64,000 bases of DNA from Alphaproteobacteria bacterium (GCA_011087645.1 JAALLF010000011.1:34214-98213), one strand, 5' to 3'. Counted from the stretch's first letter, positions 44,303 through 52,628 are shown. Program-made: numbers and translations. The notes: generated from the sequence alone by a model not told the origin.

Positions 44303-45482
44303 CCGGCCAGCGCCGGAAGGTCAGAAAATCCCACAGCGGAAATTCATTTGCGTAGGCCGACAGGGCCGGGTCACTACTACTGTCGTCGCTGATTTCGGGA
44401 TGACGATAATCGGCGAGCACGAAACCGGCGGCGCCGACCAGTTCCATCACCCGGTCCAGCGTCGGCGCCACGTTGAACACCGGCCGGCGATATTCCGGCA
44501 CGATCACATAGTTGCGGCCGGCCTCGCCGCCATAGCGGCCAGCCAGCCAGGTGGTGCCGTTGGGCTCCATCATGTGCATCTGGCCGCCAACGCGAAGCAG
44601 GCGGGCCAAGGCGCTGAGCAGGCATGTGACATTGTCCGGGTCGGGCTTGCCGTCTTCCGGCGTGAGCAGCAGCAGCAGAATGTCGGACATATATATCCGG
44701 TCGAAACTGTCTGGTTCCTGTTGTGCCAGCCAGTCCAGGCCGGCTTGGGGGTCGGCGACATGCACGAACTCGGCGGCCGCACCGTAGTTTCGCTGGGCGC
44801 TGGCGATCAGCGGTTCGGAGGTGTCGATGCCAACGACGTTGGCGCCCAGTCTGGCCAGTTTCGCGGCGAAATAGCCGTTGCCGCAGGCGAAATCGAGGAT
44901 GCGCTCGCCGGCGATGTCCGCGTTGGCGAAGTAGCGGTCGAAGAAATTTTCCTGCACCAGTTTGTACGGCGCGGCTTGAATGGCAGTGCCGTCGTCGACA
45001 AATTTTTGATTGTGCCACCAGCGCCAGCGCTCGCGCACCCGATGGCGTAACAGGGTTTGCCCGACACGCTGGTGGAAGGTACCGAGATGAGCATCGTCGA
45101 GCGGCGAGGTTTGCGGTGCGAGAAAGTTTTCATATTCGTTCGCACCGTCTTGCAGCACGAACAGATGCCGGCGCAGCAGGGCGAACAAGGCGTCGCCGCT
45201 CACCGCCGAACCGTCGCACGGCGCCAGTCCGGTGGGGTCGCCCCATAATCCGCTTTCGCCGGTCGGCGCGGTGCGGTCGTGACCTTGGGCGCCGTTGAGA
45301 GCCTCTTGCCACAGTTCTTCGGAAGCGCCCGCCGCATGTTGCGTGAAGGCGGCAATGGCGGCGGCGTCCAGTTCGATATGCCGCCGGGTGCGTGGGTTCG
45401 ACAAGACCCATGCGCCGTCGCAAGGCCGCAGCAGGGCGTCGGTGCAGGCGCGGAACGTCTCGCGGTCATTGTTGCCGGACAT
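44262..45482 (-). CDS. class I SAM-dependent methyltransferase
   Basis: A 406-residue protein. The N-terminal 180 residues are an unrecognised, mainly helical domain. The Rossmann methyltransferase domain begins with motif I at 196-204 (LDFACGNGY) and the acidic motif II VVGIDTSEPLI. FDRIYMSDILLLLL and LARLLRVGGQMHMMEPNG follow. The substrate is unknown; a small molecule or sugar fits the context. It begins three bases before the end of the gap after the aminotransferase and overlaps the next gene by 41 bases. Confidence 0.8.
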   Translation of the reverse strand: MSGNNDRETFRACTDALLRPCDGAWVLSNPRTRRHIELDAAAIAAFTQHAAGASEELWQEALNGAQGHDRTAPTGESGLWGDPTGLAPCDGSAVSGDALFALLRRHLFVLQDGANEYENFLAPQTSPLDDAHLGTFHQRVGQTLLRHRVRERWRWWHNQKFVDDGTAIQAAPYKLVQENFFDRYFANADIAGERILDFACGNGYFAAKLARLGANVVGIDTSEPLIASAQRNYGAAAEFVHVADPQAGLDWLAQQEPDSFDRIYMSDILLLLLTPEDGKPDPDNVTCLLSALARLLRVGGQMHMMEPNGTTWLAGRYGGEAGRNYVIVPEYRRPVFNVAPTLDRVMELVGAAGFVLADYRHPEISDDSSSDPALSAYANEFPLWDFLTFRRWPDDGSSLGDIRAHA

Positions 45483-45485
45483 GGG

Positions 45486-46790
45486 CTACGGCGCCTCGCT
45501 ATCGGCGCCCGGTGAAAACTCCGCCAGGCCGTAGCTCTCGAGTTTGGCGCGCAGCGCGGGCCGATCGAACGTGCCGGCCGTGATCGCGTCTTTCATGATC
45601 AAGATCGACTGGCGGATCCGTTCCTCGGATTCGGTGCCGATCGACATGCGTATGAAGCGGCTGGTGCTGTCGCCGTAGGCCAGCCCCGGCACCACGGCGA
45701 TACCCTTGTTGAGCAGCATGAGCAGGGAAAAGTCGAGCGACGATCCGGGAAAATCATCAAGCGACACGAAGAAGTAAAAGGTCGACGACCCGTCCAGCCG
45801 GGTCAGGCCAGCCTCGTCGACCATCTGCGCCACCCGTTGGCGCTTTTCCACCACGTCGCGGACTTGCGGCAGGGTGATCGCCGTTATCTGGTCGAAATAT
45901 TGCGCCAGGTAATACAGCAAGATCGACGGCGCGCAGGTAATGATGTGCTGATTGAGCTTCAGCATCCGGTCGATCAGTGGCGGCGAGCCAATGGCGTAGC
46001 CGACGCGCCAGCCCGACATGCCCATATTTTTGGATAGCGAGTTGACGACGATGATGCCGTCCTTGTTCGGCACCAGCGACGCCATCGATGTGAAGGGATC
46101 GTCGATGACGAAGTCGCTATAGGCTTCGTCGACCAAAATGTAGATGCCGCGCTGGCGGCACAGCGTATAGAGGGTCAGCAGTTCGTCGCGGCTATAGATG
46201 CGGCCGGCCGGATTGTTCGGATTATTGATCACCACCATGCGGGTCTGTGGACCGATATGGTCGCCGAAATCGCTGACCGGAGTGTCGTAGGGAATGAACC
46301 GCGGCTCGGCGCCGACCAGCCGGGCCTGCTCGGGATAGCTGAGCCATGCCGGTTCGTGAATAAGCACTTCGTCACCGGGGTTCAGCGTCGCCTGCATGGC
46401 CATGAAGATCGCCGGTTTCGAGCCCGCGGTGATCAGCAGTTCCGAAGCCGCGTCGAGCGGGGCGTCATAATGGTGCTTGTAATAGCCGGCAATTTTGCCG
46501 CGCAGCTCGGGAATGCCGCGGCTGTCGGAGTAGTGATAGGACTTGTTGATATCGAGCTTTTTGAAATCGAACAGCGGGATATCGAAAAACGCCTCGCCCA
46601 GCGATAGCGAGACAATATCGTGCCCGCGCCGTTTCAAATCGTAGACCAGCTGGTTGATATAGATCGACAAGGCTTCGGGCAGGGATTCCACCCGGTCGCT
46701 GAAGGGCATGTCGGGTAGCGGTTCGGCAAGGGCCTCGCGTTCAGGCTGCGCAACCGGCAAGTCATTTATCGTGTCGTGCGCCAGGGTCAT
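45486..46790 (-). CDS. PLP-dependent class I/II aminotransferase
   Basis: A 434-residue fold-type I enzyme with the PLP Lys254 in VVNSLSKNMGMSGWRVGYAI, NNPNNPAG at 189-196 and DEAYSD at 221-226. It resembles aspartate/aromatic aminotransferases, but an N-terminal extension of about 35 residues (from the ATG at 46790) is additional. The ATG shares one base with the stop codon of the upstream ligase gene (TAATG), so translation is coupled. In this operon it may make or consume an amino acid that the ligase activates. Confidence 0.85.
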   Translation of the reverse strand: MTLAHDTINDLPVAQPEREALAEPLPDMPFSDRVESLPEALSIYINQLVYDLKRRGHDIVSLSLGEAFFDIPLFDFKKLDINKSYHYSDSRGIPELRGKIAGYYKHHYDAPLDAASELLITAGSKPAIFMAMQATLNPGDEVLIHEPAWLSYPEQARLVGAEPRFIPYDTPVSDFGDHIGPQTRMVVINNPNNPAGRIYSRDELLTLYTLCRQRGIYILVDEAYSDFVIDDPFTSMASLVPNKDGIIVVNSLSKNMGMSGWRVGYAIGSPPLIDRMLKLNQHIITCAPSILLYYLAQYFDQITAITLPQVRDVVEKRQRVAQMVDEAGLTRLDGSSTFYFFVSLDDFPGSSLDFSLLMLLNKGIAVVPGLAYGDSTSRFIRMSIGTESEERIRQSILIMKDAITAGTFDRPALRAKLESYGLAEFSPGADSEAP

Positions 46791-48349
46791 TACGCTGCTC
46801 CACTGGCCAATTGTTCGGCGAGCTGGTGCTTGCGGACCTTGCCGCTCGAGGTGCGGGGAATTTCGGTGACCGCGGCTATGGCTTCCGGCCATTTGTAGCG
46901 CACCAAATTGCCGCGCAACCAGGCGCCGAAATTATCGATGGCGCCGTCGCCTTCACTCGCATCGGCGAAGCGCAGCAGCAGGTTATAGCTCTCGCCGTAA
47001 AAATCGTGCGCCAGACCGACAGCGATGGCTTCCTCGACCGCCGGGTGACGCTCGGCGAGGGTTTCGATTTCACGTAATGGCACCAGATAGCCGCCCTTCT
47101 TGATGATGTCGCGCAGCCGTCCGCCAATGACCAGCAGATCGTCTCGGGTCGCCTCGCCCAGATCGCCGGTGGCCAGAAAGCCGCTATCGTCGAGTTCGCT
47201 GTCGAGGGTGCCGTCGCCGTTGAGATAGCCGAGAAACATGAAAGGCGTTTTGGACCGAACCTGCGCCAGCGATGTGTCGCCCTGCGCCGCCGGTTCGTCG
47301 GCTTGGGTTGCCGCGAAGTCCAGTTCCACATAGGGCAGCACCGAACCCACCGAGCCCTCTTGCCGCAGGCCGCGTGTTTTTAGGGTCTCCGACGTCAGGA
47401 AGGTGGTTTCCGACAGGCCGTAATTTTCCAATACCGGAATATCGAACAGGGTTTCGAACTTTTCTTTGGTCGCCAGGTCGAGGGGCGCGGTGCCGATCAG
47501 ACAGGCGCGCACGTCTTGTGCGCCGGGGACCGCTTCGTGGCGCCGCGTGCGTTGGGCGATCGAGAGCAGTCCGCGCACGATCGTCGGCACCAGCCACAGC
47601 ACGTTCACGTCGTAGCGTTCGACGTCCTGCCAGAAACTCAAGAACGAACGGCCGGAAAAGGCCGGCGCGATCACCACGCTGCCGCCCGCCGCCAGCGGTA
47701 TGAGGCCGAGGTTGAACAGGCCGCCGAGATAGGACATGGGCAGAATGTTGAAAAACCGCGCGTCGCCATCGAGGAAGTCATGAACGCCGCAGAACGCCAT
47801 ACCGCTCGACCAGAGACGGTCGCCGTCGATGACCAGCGCGCGGGGCTCGCCGGTCGACCCGCTGGTGGTCAGATAGAGGCGGGCCGGCGATAGCGGTGGC
47901 GCCCCGGTGGGGCCGTCGGAGCCGAGCCAGCCGAAGCTTCCATCGAGGGTGGCCGCGATGGTCGGAACATCGGCCTCGCGGAGGGCGTCGAGAACGGCGT
48001 CTTCGGTGGTCTCGCAGACCAGACAGAGGCTGGGCTTAACCAACGACGCCCAGCGCGCGACTTCGTCGGCCGTCGCATCGGGCGCGAAGGGTGCAAAGCC
48101 CTGTCCCCGGTCCAGTGATGCCAAAAAGGCGATGAAGGCTTCGGTGGAATTGGACAATAACGACATCACCGGCTGCGAGGGCGTTGCGCCATGGGTCGCA
48201 AAAAATCCACCGCAGCGATCGATCTGGTGTAGCAAATCGACATAGCTCCAGATCCGCGAATCTTGCGCGTCGATGATTGCCGGCGCCGCCGGTTCCAGGC
48301 GGGCGCGGGCGCGGATATCATCGTAAAAACTGGTCAGGGCGACACTCAC
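46790..48349 (-). CDS. AMP-forming acyl/aminoacyl ligase (stand-alone adenylation enzyme)
   Basis: A 519-residue member of the ANL family. The P-loop is YLTTSGSTGEPRALVI (about 160), the A5-like motif is ENYGLSETTFLT, the A7/A8 region contains FLATGDLGEATRDDLLVIGGRLRDIIKKGGYLVP, and the catalytic A10 lysine is Lys504 in PRTSSGKVRKHQL. It should activate a carboxylic acid as its adenylate and load the ACP at 43203 or CoA. The substrate is unknown. GTG start, GTGA overlap with the preceding gene. Confidence 0.88.
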   Translation of the reverse strand: MSVALTSFYDDIRARARLEPAAPAIIDAQDSRIWSYVDLLHQIDRCGGFFATHGATPSQPVMSLLSNSTEAFIAFLASLDRGQGFAPFAPDATADEVARWASLVKPSLCLVCETTEDAVLDALREADVPTIAATLDGSFGWLGSDGPTGAPPLSPARLYLTTSGSTGEPRALVIDGDRLWSSGMAFCGVHDFLDGDARFFNILPMSYLGGLFNLGLIPLAAGGSVVIAPAFSGRSFLSFWQDVERYDVNVLWLVPTIVRGLLSIAQRTRRHEAVPGAQDVRACLIGTAPLDLATKEKFETLFDIPVLENYGLSETTFLTSETLKTRGLRQEGSVGSVLPYVELDFAATQADEPAAQGDTSLAQVRSKTPFMFLGYLNGDGTLDSELDDSGFLATGDLGEATRDDLLVIGGRLRDIIKKGGYLVPLREIETLAERHPAVEEAIAVGLAHDFYGESYNLLLRFADASEGDGAIDNFGAWLRGNLVRYKWPEAIAAVTEIPRTSSGKVRKHQLAEQLASGAA

Positions 48350-49368
48350 AGCAGGACATCTCCGCGGTCGATCAGGGTCTCATCGTCCACCGTCAGGGTC
48401 GGTTGGCGGAACACGAAGTCGAGATGGAACGGCACATCGTTGGTGCCGCCCACGGTCGCGTTCGAGCCGAAACCGAAATGCACACAGCCGAACGCGCCTT
48501 CGTCGGTCAGCATATTGCCGGTCAACTCGGCCGCCGGGTTAAGGCCGATGCCGCATTCGCCGAGGATCAAGGCGTTGTCCGACCCGACACTCTCGAACAG
48601 TCCGGTCAGGCAAGCCTTCAGCGCCGGGTCCGACGTCGCGATGTCGCAAATTTTGCCGTCGCGCACGGTCAGCGTGACCGGCGCGGACAATAGACCGATT
48701 TCGCGGCACGGGATGGAGCCGTCGACAACGACGATGCCGTTGGAGTCCGTTTCGACCGGCGACACATTGGCTTCGATATCCGGCGGCGAACCTAGGGCGC
48801 CAGGCGCATCGACAAATCCGGGGCAGAAATTCGCCGTTCGGTCGGTGATATTCATCGCCATATCGGTGCCGCTTGCGGTGGTGACACGCACTTTCGTGCC
48901 GGCGCTGAGCGCGTCGGCGAAACGGCGTACGCGCGGCGCGGCCGTTTGGTAGTCGACGGTAACGGCGGGGTTTTGCAGAAGCGCCAGGTCGTAGTCGGGC
49001 ATGCTGAGATAGCGTGCGCCGCTGTTACTGGCGGCCAGGCGGGCTTGGGTGTGCGCCATCGACAGTTGGGTCATGCCCAAAATCAAATCGGCGTCGCGCA
49101 TAGCGGCGGCGGTCGCGGCTGGCGGCTCCTGTCCGTGCATGGAGAATTCGGCTATTTGATGGAAGTCGACATTTGAGGTTACCGCGCGCGCCTGTTCGGC
49201 GAATAACTCGGCGATGTGAAGGGTGCTGGTGTCGCAGACGATAACCAGGGTCTCGTCCGCGCTCAGACCGCCGCAGTGGCGTAACAGGTGAGCGACAGCA
49301 TTCTGGTTGGATTGTGGCGCTTCTTTAGCGTCGAGTTCTGGGACCGCAATACGCGCCTGCACCAACAT
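48346..49368 (-). CDS. M29 aminopeptidase / NicX-like metalloprotein
   Basis: A 340-residue protein whose C-terminal part shows the conserved order of M29 peptidases and 2,5-dihydroxypyridine dioxygenase-type enzymes: LGECGIGLNPAAELTGNMLTDE, GCVHFGFGSNATVGGTN, VPFHLDFVFRQPTLTVDDE. The Glu, His and Asp in these segments are likely metal ligands. The two families share a fold, so peptide hydrolysis and ring-opening oxygenation are both open. First gene of the seven-gene operon; a near-consensus CtrA box is about 91-105 bases upstream. Confidence 0.7.
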   Translation of the reverse strand: MLVQARIAVPELDAKEAPQSNQNAVAHLLRHCGGLSADETLVIVCDTSTLHIAELFAEQARAVTSNVDFHQIAEFSMHGQEPPAATAAAMRDADLILGMTQLSMAHTQARLAASNSGARYLSMPDYDLALLQNPAVTVDYQTAAPRVRRFADALSAGTKVRVTTASGTDMAMNITDRTANFCPGFVDAPGALGSPPDIEANVSPVETDSNGIVVVDGSIPCREIGLLSAPVTLTVRDGKICDIATSDPALKACLTGLFESVGSDNALILGECGIGLNPAAELTGNMLTDEGAFGCVHFGFGSNATVGGTNDVPFHLDFVFRQPTLTVDDETLIDRGDVLL

Positions 49369-49458
49369 TCAATAGCCGCCTTTTGATACGCCGCCCGAAC
49401 TGACCGATCGGGCAGGCTCCCTCGTCGTTTACGCGTAAGCGCCGGATAACCGGCCGCG

Positions 49459-49473
49459 TTAACGTTTATTTAG
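49459..49473. promoter_or_regulatory. near-consensus CtrA box upstream of the seven-gene operon
   Basis: TTAA-CGTTTAT-TTAG, seven of eight consensus positions, 91-105 bases upstream of the first gene. A GTTAAC half-site lies beside it near 49483-49489. Suggests coupling to the flagellar/cell-cycle programme; not proven. Confidence 0.45.
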
Positions 49474-49549
49474 CCATAAGTTGGTTAACGGAGGATTACT
49501 GGCCGCGCGCAGCGCCAATGTCGCTGGGGGCTAAGGGCGGTGTGGAATC

Positions 49550-49585
49550 CGCAAAGAAAAAGGGGAGAGCCGAAGCTCTCCCCTT
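49550..49585 (-). terminator. intrinsic terminator behind the first flagellin gene
   Basis: Minus-strand AAGGGGAGAGC and GCTCTCCCCTT pair perfectly over 11 bp with a TTCG tetraloop, followed by TTTTTCTTTGC. Confidence 0.93.
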
Positions 49586-49610
49586 AAAAGTACTGACTGA
49601 GCCGTTAGGT

Positions 49611-50435
49611 TTAACGGAACAGTGACAGAACCGACTGCTCGCTGTTACCGGCGAACGACAGCGAAGAAATACCGAGCTGCTGACGTGTCTGCAACGCCAC
49701 CAGGTTGGCACCTTCTTCGGTGATGTCAGCCAGAACCAGCTTATCGCCACCAGCTTGGAGTTCGTTGGCGTAGGACGCCGAGAAGTCCAAACGAGTCTGC
49801 AACAACGCGACGTTCGAACCCAAGGATTTCGACTTGGAATCCAAGGTCGCAATCGCGGCATCCAACTGGTTGATGGCGCAAGTGCGGTTTGCCGTGGTGC
49901 TGAGCGAGGCGCCGGTATAAATACCGAGGCCCGTGGCCGTGGCGTGGGTCAGGCCAACCGAGGCGATAGCCAAGGTGCTGGACGTGCTGTTGGAGAAGCT
50001 GACCGTCAGCGTCGTGCCGGTGCCATTGACCAGGTTAACACCCTGGTAGCTGGCGTCCGCCGCGAAGTTGTCGATCTGCAGGACCAACGCGTTGTACTGC
50101 GCGTTCAACTCGGTGAACTCGGCCGTGGTGGCGGCAGAGGCGGCGCTGTTCACGACACCTTTGAGCTGCTCGACGACGGAGTCGATGGCGTTAACCGCTT
50201 CGAGAGCAACCGACACGGAGCTCACGGCCTGGTCGATGCTGTCTTTCTTCTCGTTGATGGTCGAAGCACGGTCGGTCAACGCTTTGGCCTCGAAGAACGC
50301 CTTGGCGTCGTCAACCGGGCTACTGACCCGCAGGCCCGTGGACAGACGGTCCTGGGTGCGGTCAATCAATTTCGAAGTTTCACTGAGAGCCAACAGGTTC
50401 GAGCGAACTGCGGCGCTAAGGGTAATATCACCCAT
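49611..50435 (-). CDS. flagellin (copy 1)
   Basis: A 274-residue filament subunit. The N-terminal D0/D1 region is ITLSAAVRSNLLALSETSKL, with the usual DRLSTGLRVSSPVDDAKAFF. The C-terminus is LVALQTRQQLGISSLSFAGN ending SVLSLFR. A shortened central domain lacks the large D2/D3 insertion. A Cys occurs in TCAINQLDAAI, unusual for flagellins. The ATG at 50435 has GAGGAAT upstream. It has its own sigma-54 promoter, a pair of upstream FlbD-type sites and a structured leader shared with copy 2. Confidence 0.95.
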   Translation of the reverse strand: MGDITLSAAVRSNLLALSETSKLIDRTQDRLSTGLRVSSPVDDAKAFFEAKALTDRASTINEKKDSIDQAVSSVSVALEAVNAIDSVVEQLKGVVNSAASAATTAEFTELNAQYNALVLQIDNFAADASYQGVNLVNGTGTTLTVSFSNSTSSTLAIASVGLTHATATGLGIYTGASLSTTANRTCAINQLDAAIATLDSKSKSLGSNVALLQTRLDFSASYANELQAGGDKLVLADITEEGANLVALQTRQQLGISSLSFAGNSEQSVLSLFR

Positions 50436-50443
50436 GATGTTAT

Positions 50444-50484
50444 TCCTCATTCTGAAGTTAAAGTTACGGAGCGGTTCTGCTCCG
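50444..50484 (-). promoter_or_regulatory. structured flagellin leader, copy 1
   Basis: Minus-strand CGGAGC...GCTCCG hairpin at 50467-50484 starts at the inferred transcription start. AACTTCAGAATGAGGA (50444-50459) follows, containing the ribosome-binding site. The same design precedes copy 2 (15 of 16 bases in the second block, but a different hairpin sequence with the same fold). Candidate FlbT target. Confidence 0.6.
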
Positions 50485-50496
50485 GTTTACTTCTTC

Positions 50497-50511
50497 GCAA
50501 TAAGTGTGCCA
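50497..50511 (-). promoter_or_regulatory. sigma-54 promoter of flagellin copy 1
   Basis: Minus-strand TGGCACA-CTTA-TTGC: GG and GC ten bases apart, and full match to the TGGCAC-N5-TTGC consensus. Start near 50485. Confidence 0.85.
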
Positions 50512-50585
50512 AAAAAATTAATGCGTAATATCAACGGGTTAAGTTTCACCAGGGTGCCTGGATAGGTAATAAGTTCCCGATTACC

Positions 50586-50620
50586 CGGCAATATTTTCCG
50601 CCGTCCGGCAATAATTGCCG
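50586..50620. promoter_or_regulatory. pair of FlbD (ftr-like) sites upstream of flagellin copy 1
   Basis: CGGCA-ATAAT-TGCCG at 50606-50620 is perfect. CGGCA-ATATT-TTCCG at 50586-50600 has one mismatch. Centres are 20 bp apart, 95-135 bp upstream of the inferred start. Confidence 0.65.
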
Positions 50621-50714
50621 GCCTGATCTCAAAGATTGAATCCAATAGTGCCGACGGCACGCGTAAATGCGCAGCGCCAACTGGTCTGCGTTTATAAGGC
50701 GCTTGGGAAAATGA

Positions 50715-51554
50715 TCAGGAAAATAGATTGAGAACGGAGCCAGGTTCGATCTCTTGCGGAAACGCGACGTTCTCGGCAACGAAATTTGTAATGTTTTGCG
50801 ACGCCTCAAAGGACAGCGAAATCGCCGTCAGTATTTGGGCAAAGCGATCCTGCTTTTCCTTAACTTCGTCAGTCGCCTTGTCCAGCGCGTCTATCTTGAT
50901 GTTGGAAACTTGGCGGCTGAGTTCGCCGACGGTCTCGATCGAGTTCTGCTGCAGGTTAAAGGCGATCGTCGTATTGCTGTTGACGATCGATTGGGAGGCC
51001 AGATAATCGGTCTCGATGTCGTTTATTACGGCAACGGCGTTGTCGATATCCGTTTGCGTGGCAAAGTTGTTGTGGACCAAGGCTTCCAGCTGCGCGAGAC
51101 CGTCATTCTTCGCCTTACGCAGGCGGTCCTGCACGCCGTAGCGTTCGTAAGTCGGGGCGTTGGTCTTCTGTAATAGAGTGATGGTATCCGCCAATTTTGC
51201 GTCAAATTCGGCGACGGTACCGGGGGCGGCTAGAGTTTCCAGCTCGGCCAGGAAATCCAGCGTATCGGTAATGCGCTCCGCTTTAGCGTCGGTGCGGCTT
51301 TTATAGTCGTTGATCGTTTCCAGATCGTTGTTCAGGCGCGATATCTGCACCTGCAAAAGGGCAGTCGCGGTTTTGGTATTCACGGCGCCGTTGATCTCAT
51401 CGATCTCGGTGTTGAGTTTTTCCAATAACGCGTCCTGCGTTAAGAAGAACTGCAGTTCAAACGCCGGGCGCGCCGCGGCGATCGACGTTTGCACCATCGC
51501 TTGACCGAAATCGAACGACGAATGGAAAAAGTTGTTGGAACTTCCGATCAACAT
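50715..51554 (-). CDS. unrecognised helical protein between the flagellin genes
   Basis: A 279-residue hydrophilic, mostly helical protein with no signal peptide or membrane segment. Coiled-coil character is strong (LLEKLNTEIDEINGAVNTKT and the next 100 residues; also SNIKIDALDKATDEVKEKQD). Its last residues, GSVLNLFS, resemble the flagellin terminus QSVLSLFR, which may mean a related polymer-contacting end or export. I do not recognise the family. It starts at ATG 51554 with a GGACGAG ribosome-binding site. A near-consensus CtrA box lies 71-85 bases upstream. Possible roles: minor filament or cap component, chaperone, filament-associated protein. Confidence 0.65.
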   Translation of the reverse strand: MLIGSSNNFFHSSFDFGQAMVQTSIAAARPAFELQFFLTQDALLEKLNTEIDEINGAVNTKTATALLQVQISRLNNDLETINDYKSRTDAKAERITDTLDFLAELETLAAPGTVAEFDAKLADTITLLQKTNAPTYERYGVQDRLRKAKNDGLAQLEALVHNNFATQTDIDNAVAVINDIETDYLASQSIVNSNTTIAFNLQQNSIETVGELSRQVSNIKIDALDKATDEVKEKQDRFAQILTAISLSFEASQNITNFVAENVAFPQEIEPGSVLNLFS

Positions 51555-51624
51555 ATCTCGTCCAATACCTTCGGACTGGTGGCGCCGACCTACTTGCCGG
51601 CACGCCTACCCTGCGCGCCACGGG

Positions 51625-51639
51625 TTAACAAATGGTTAC
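51625..51639. promoter_or_regulatory. near-consensus CtrA box before the unrecognised helical gene
   Basis: TTAA-CAAATGG-TTAC, seven of eight positions of TTAA-N7-TTAA, located between flagellin copy 2 and the helical gene. Confidence 0.5.
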
Positions 51640-51711
51640 GCGACAGCCAAAATTTCAGGCGCAGCGCGGGTTCGCTCGTTAATTAGAGCGCCAGCGAAGC
51701 TGATATTTGGC

Positions 51712-52536
51712 TTAACGGAACAGTGACAGAACCGACTGCTCGCTGTTGCCGGCGAACGACAGCGAAGAAATACCGAGCTGCTGACGTGTCTGTAACGCCA
51801 CCAGATTGGCGCCTTCTTCGGTGATGTCGGCCAGAACCAGCTTGTCGGAACCCGCCTGCAACTCGTTGGCGTAGGCCGATGAGAAATCCAAGCGGGTCTG
51901 CAATAGCGCGACGTTCGAACCCAGCGATTTCGCCTTAGCATCCAACGTAGCGATGGCCGTGTCCAACTGGTTGATGGCGCAGGCGCGGTTGGCGGTAACA
52001 CTGAGCAACGCGCCGGTCATAATGCCAAGGCCCGTTGCGGTGTTGTGGGTCAGGCCGACCGAGGCAATCGACAAGGTGCTGGACGTGCTGTTGGAAAAGT
52101 TGACGGTCAGCGTCGTGCCGGTGCCGTTGACCAGGTTAACACCCTGGTAGCTGGCGTCCGACGCAAAGTTGTCGATCTGTAGCAGCAGCGCGTTGTACTG
52201 CGCGTTCAACTCGGTGAATTCAGCAGCGGTGGCGGCCGAAGCGGCGCTGTTCACGACACCTTTGAGCTGCTCGACGACGGTGTCGATGGCGCTAACCGCT
52301 TCCAGCGCGACCGACACCGAGCTCACCGCCTGGTCGATGCCGTCTTTCTTCTCGTTGATGGTCGCGGCGCGGTCGCTCAAGGCTTTCGATTCGAAGAACG
52401 CTTTAGCGTCGTCAACCGGGTTGGCGACCCGCAGGCCCGTCGATAGACGGTCTTGGGTGCGGTCGATCAGTCTTGCCGTATTGGCAAGCGCCAGGAGATT
52501 TGAGCGGACTGCCGCGCTCAGAGTGATGTCAGCCAT
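51712..52536 (-). CDS. flagellin (copy 2)
   Basis: A 274-residue flagellin nearly identical to copy 1 in the terminal regions and the middle. It has the same short architecture and the same unusual Cys in ACAINQLDTAI. It starts at ATG 52536 with GAGGATAAAG. No GG-N10-GC promoter lies in the 92 bases behind flgL, so it is probably read through from flgL or uses another promoter, unlike copy 1. Confidence 0.95.
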   Translation of the reverse strand: MADITLSAAVRSNLLALANTARLIDRTQDRLSTGLRVANPVDDAKAFFESKALSDRAATINEKKDGIDQAVSSVSVALEAVSAIDTVVEQLKGVVNSAASAATAAEFTELNAQYNALLLQIDNFASDASYQGVNLVNGTGTTLTVNFSNSTSSTLSIASVGLTHNTATGLGIMTGALLSVTANRACAINQLDTAIATLDAKAKSLGSNVALLQTRLDFSSAYANELQAGSDKLVLADITEEGANLVALQTRQQLGISSLSFAGNSEQSVLSLFR

Positions 52537-52543
52537 TACTTTA

Positions 52544-52584
52544 TCCTCGTTCTGAAGTTGATACGTGGTGAGGCGCTTCGCCTC
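52544..52584 (-). promoter_or_regulatory. structured flagellin leader, copy 2
   Basis: GAGGCG/CGCCTC hairpin at 52570-52584 followed by AACTTCAGAACGAGGA (52544-52559). Same order, spacing and second block as in copy 1, with covarying hairpin arms. Confidence 0.55.
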
Positions 52585-52628
52585 GATTTACCTAATTGTT
52601 GCTACCTAAAACTGTGAGCCCATCGCCA

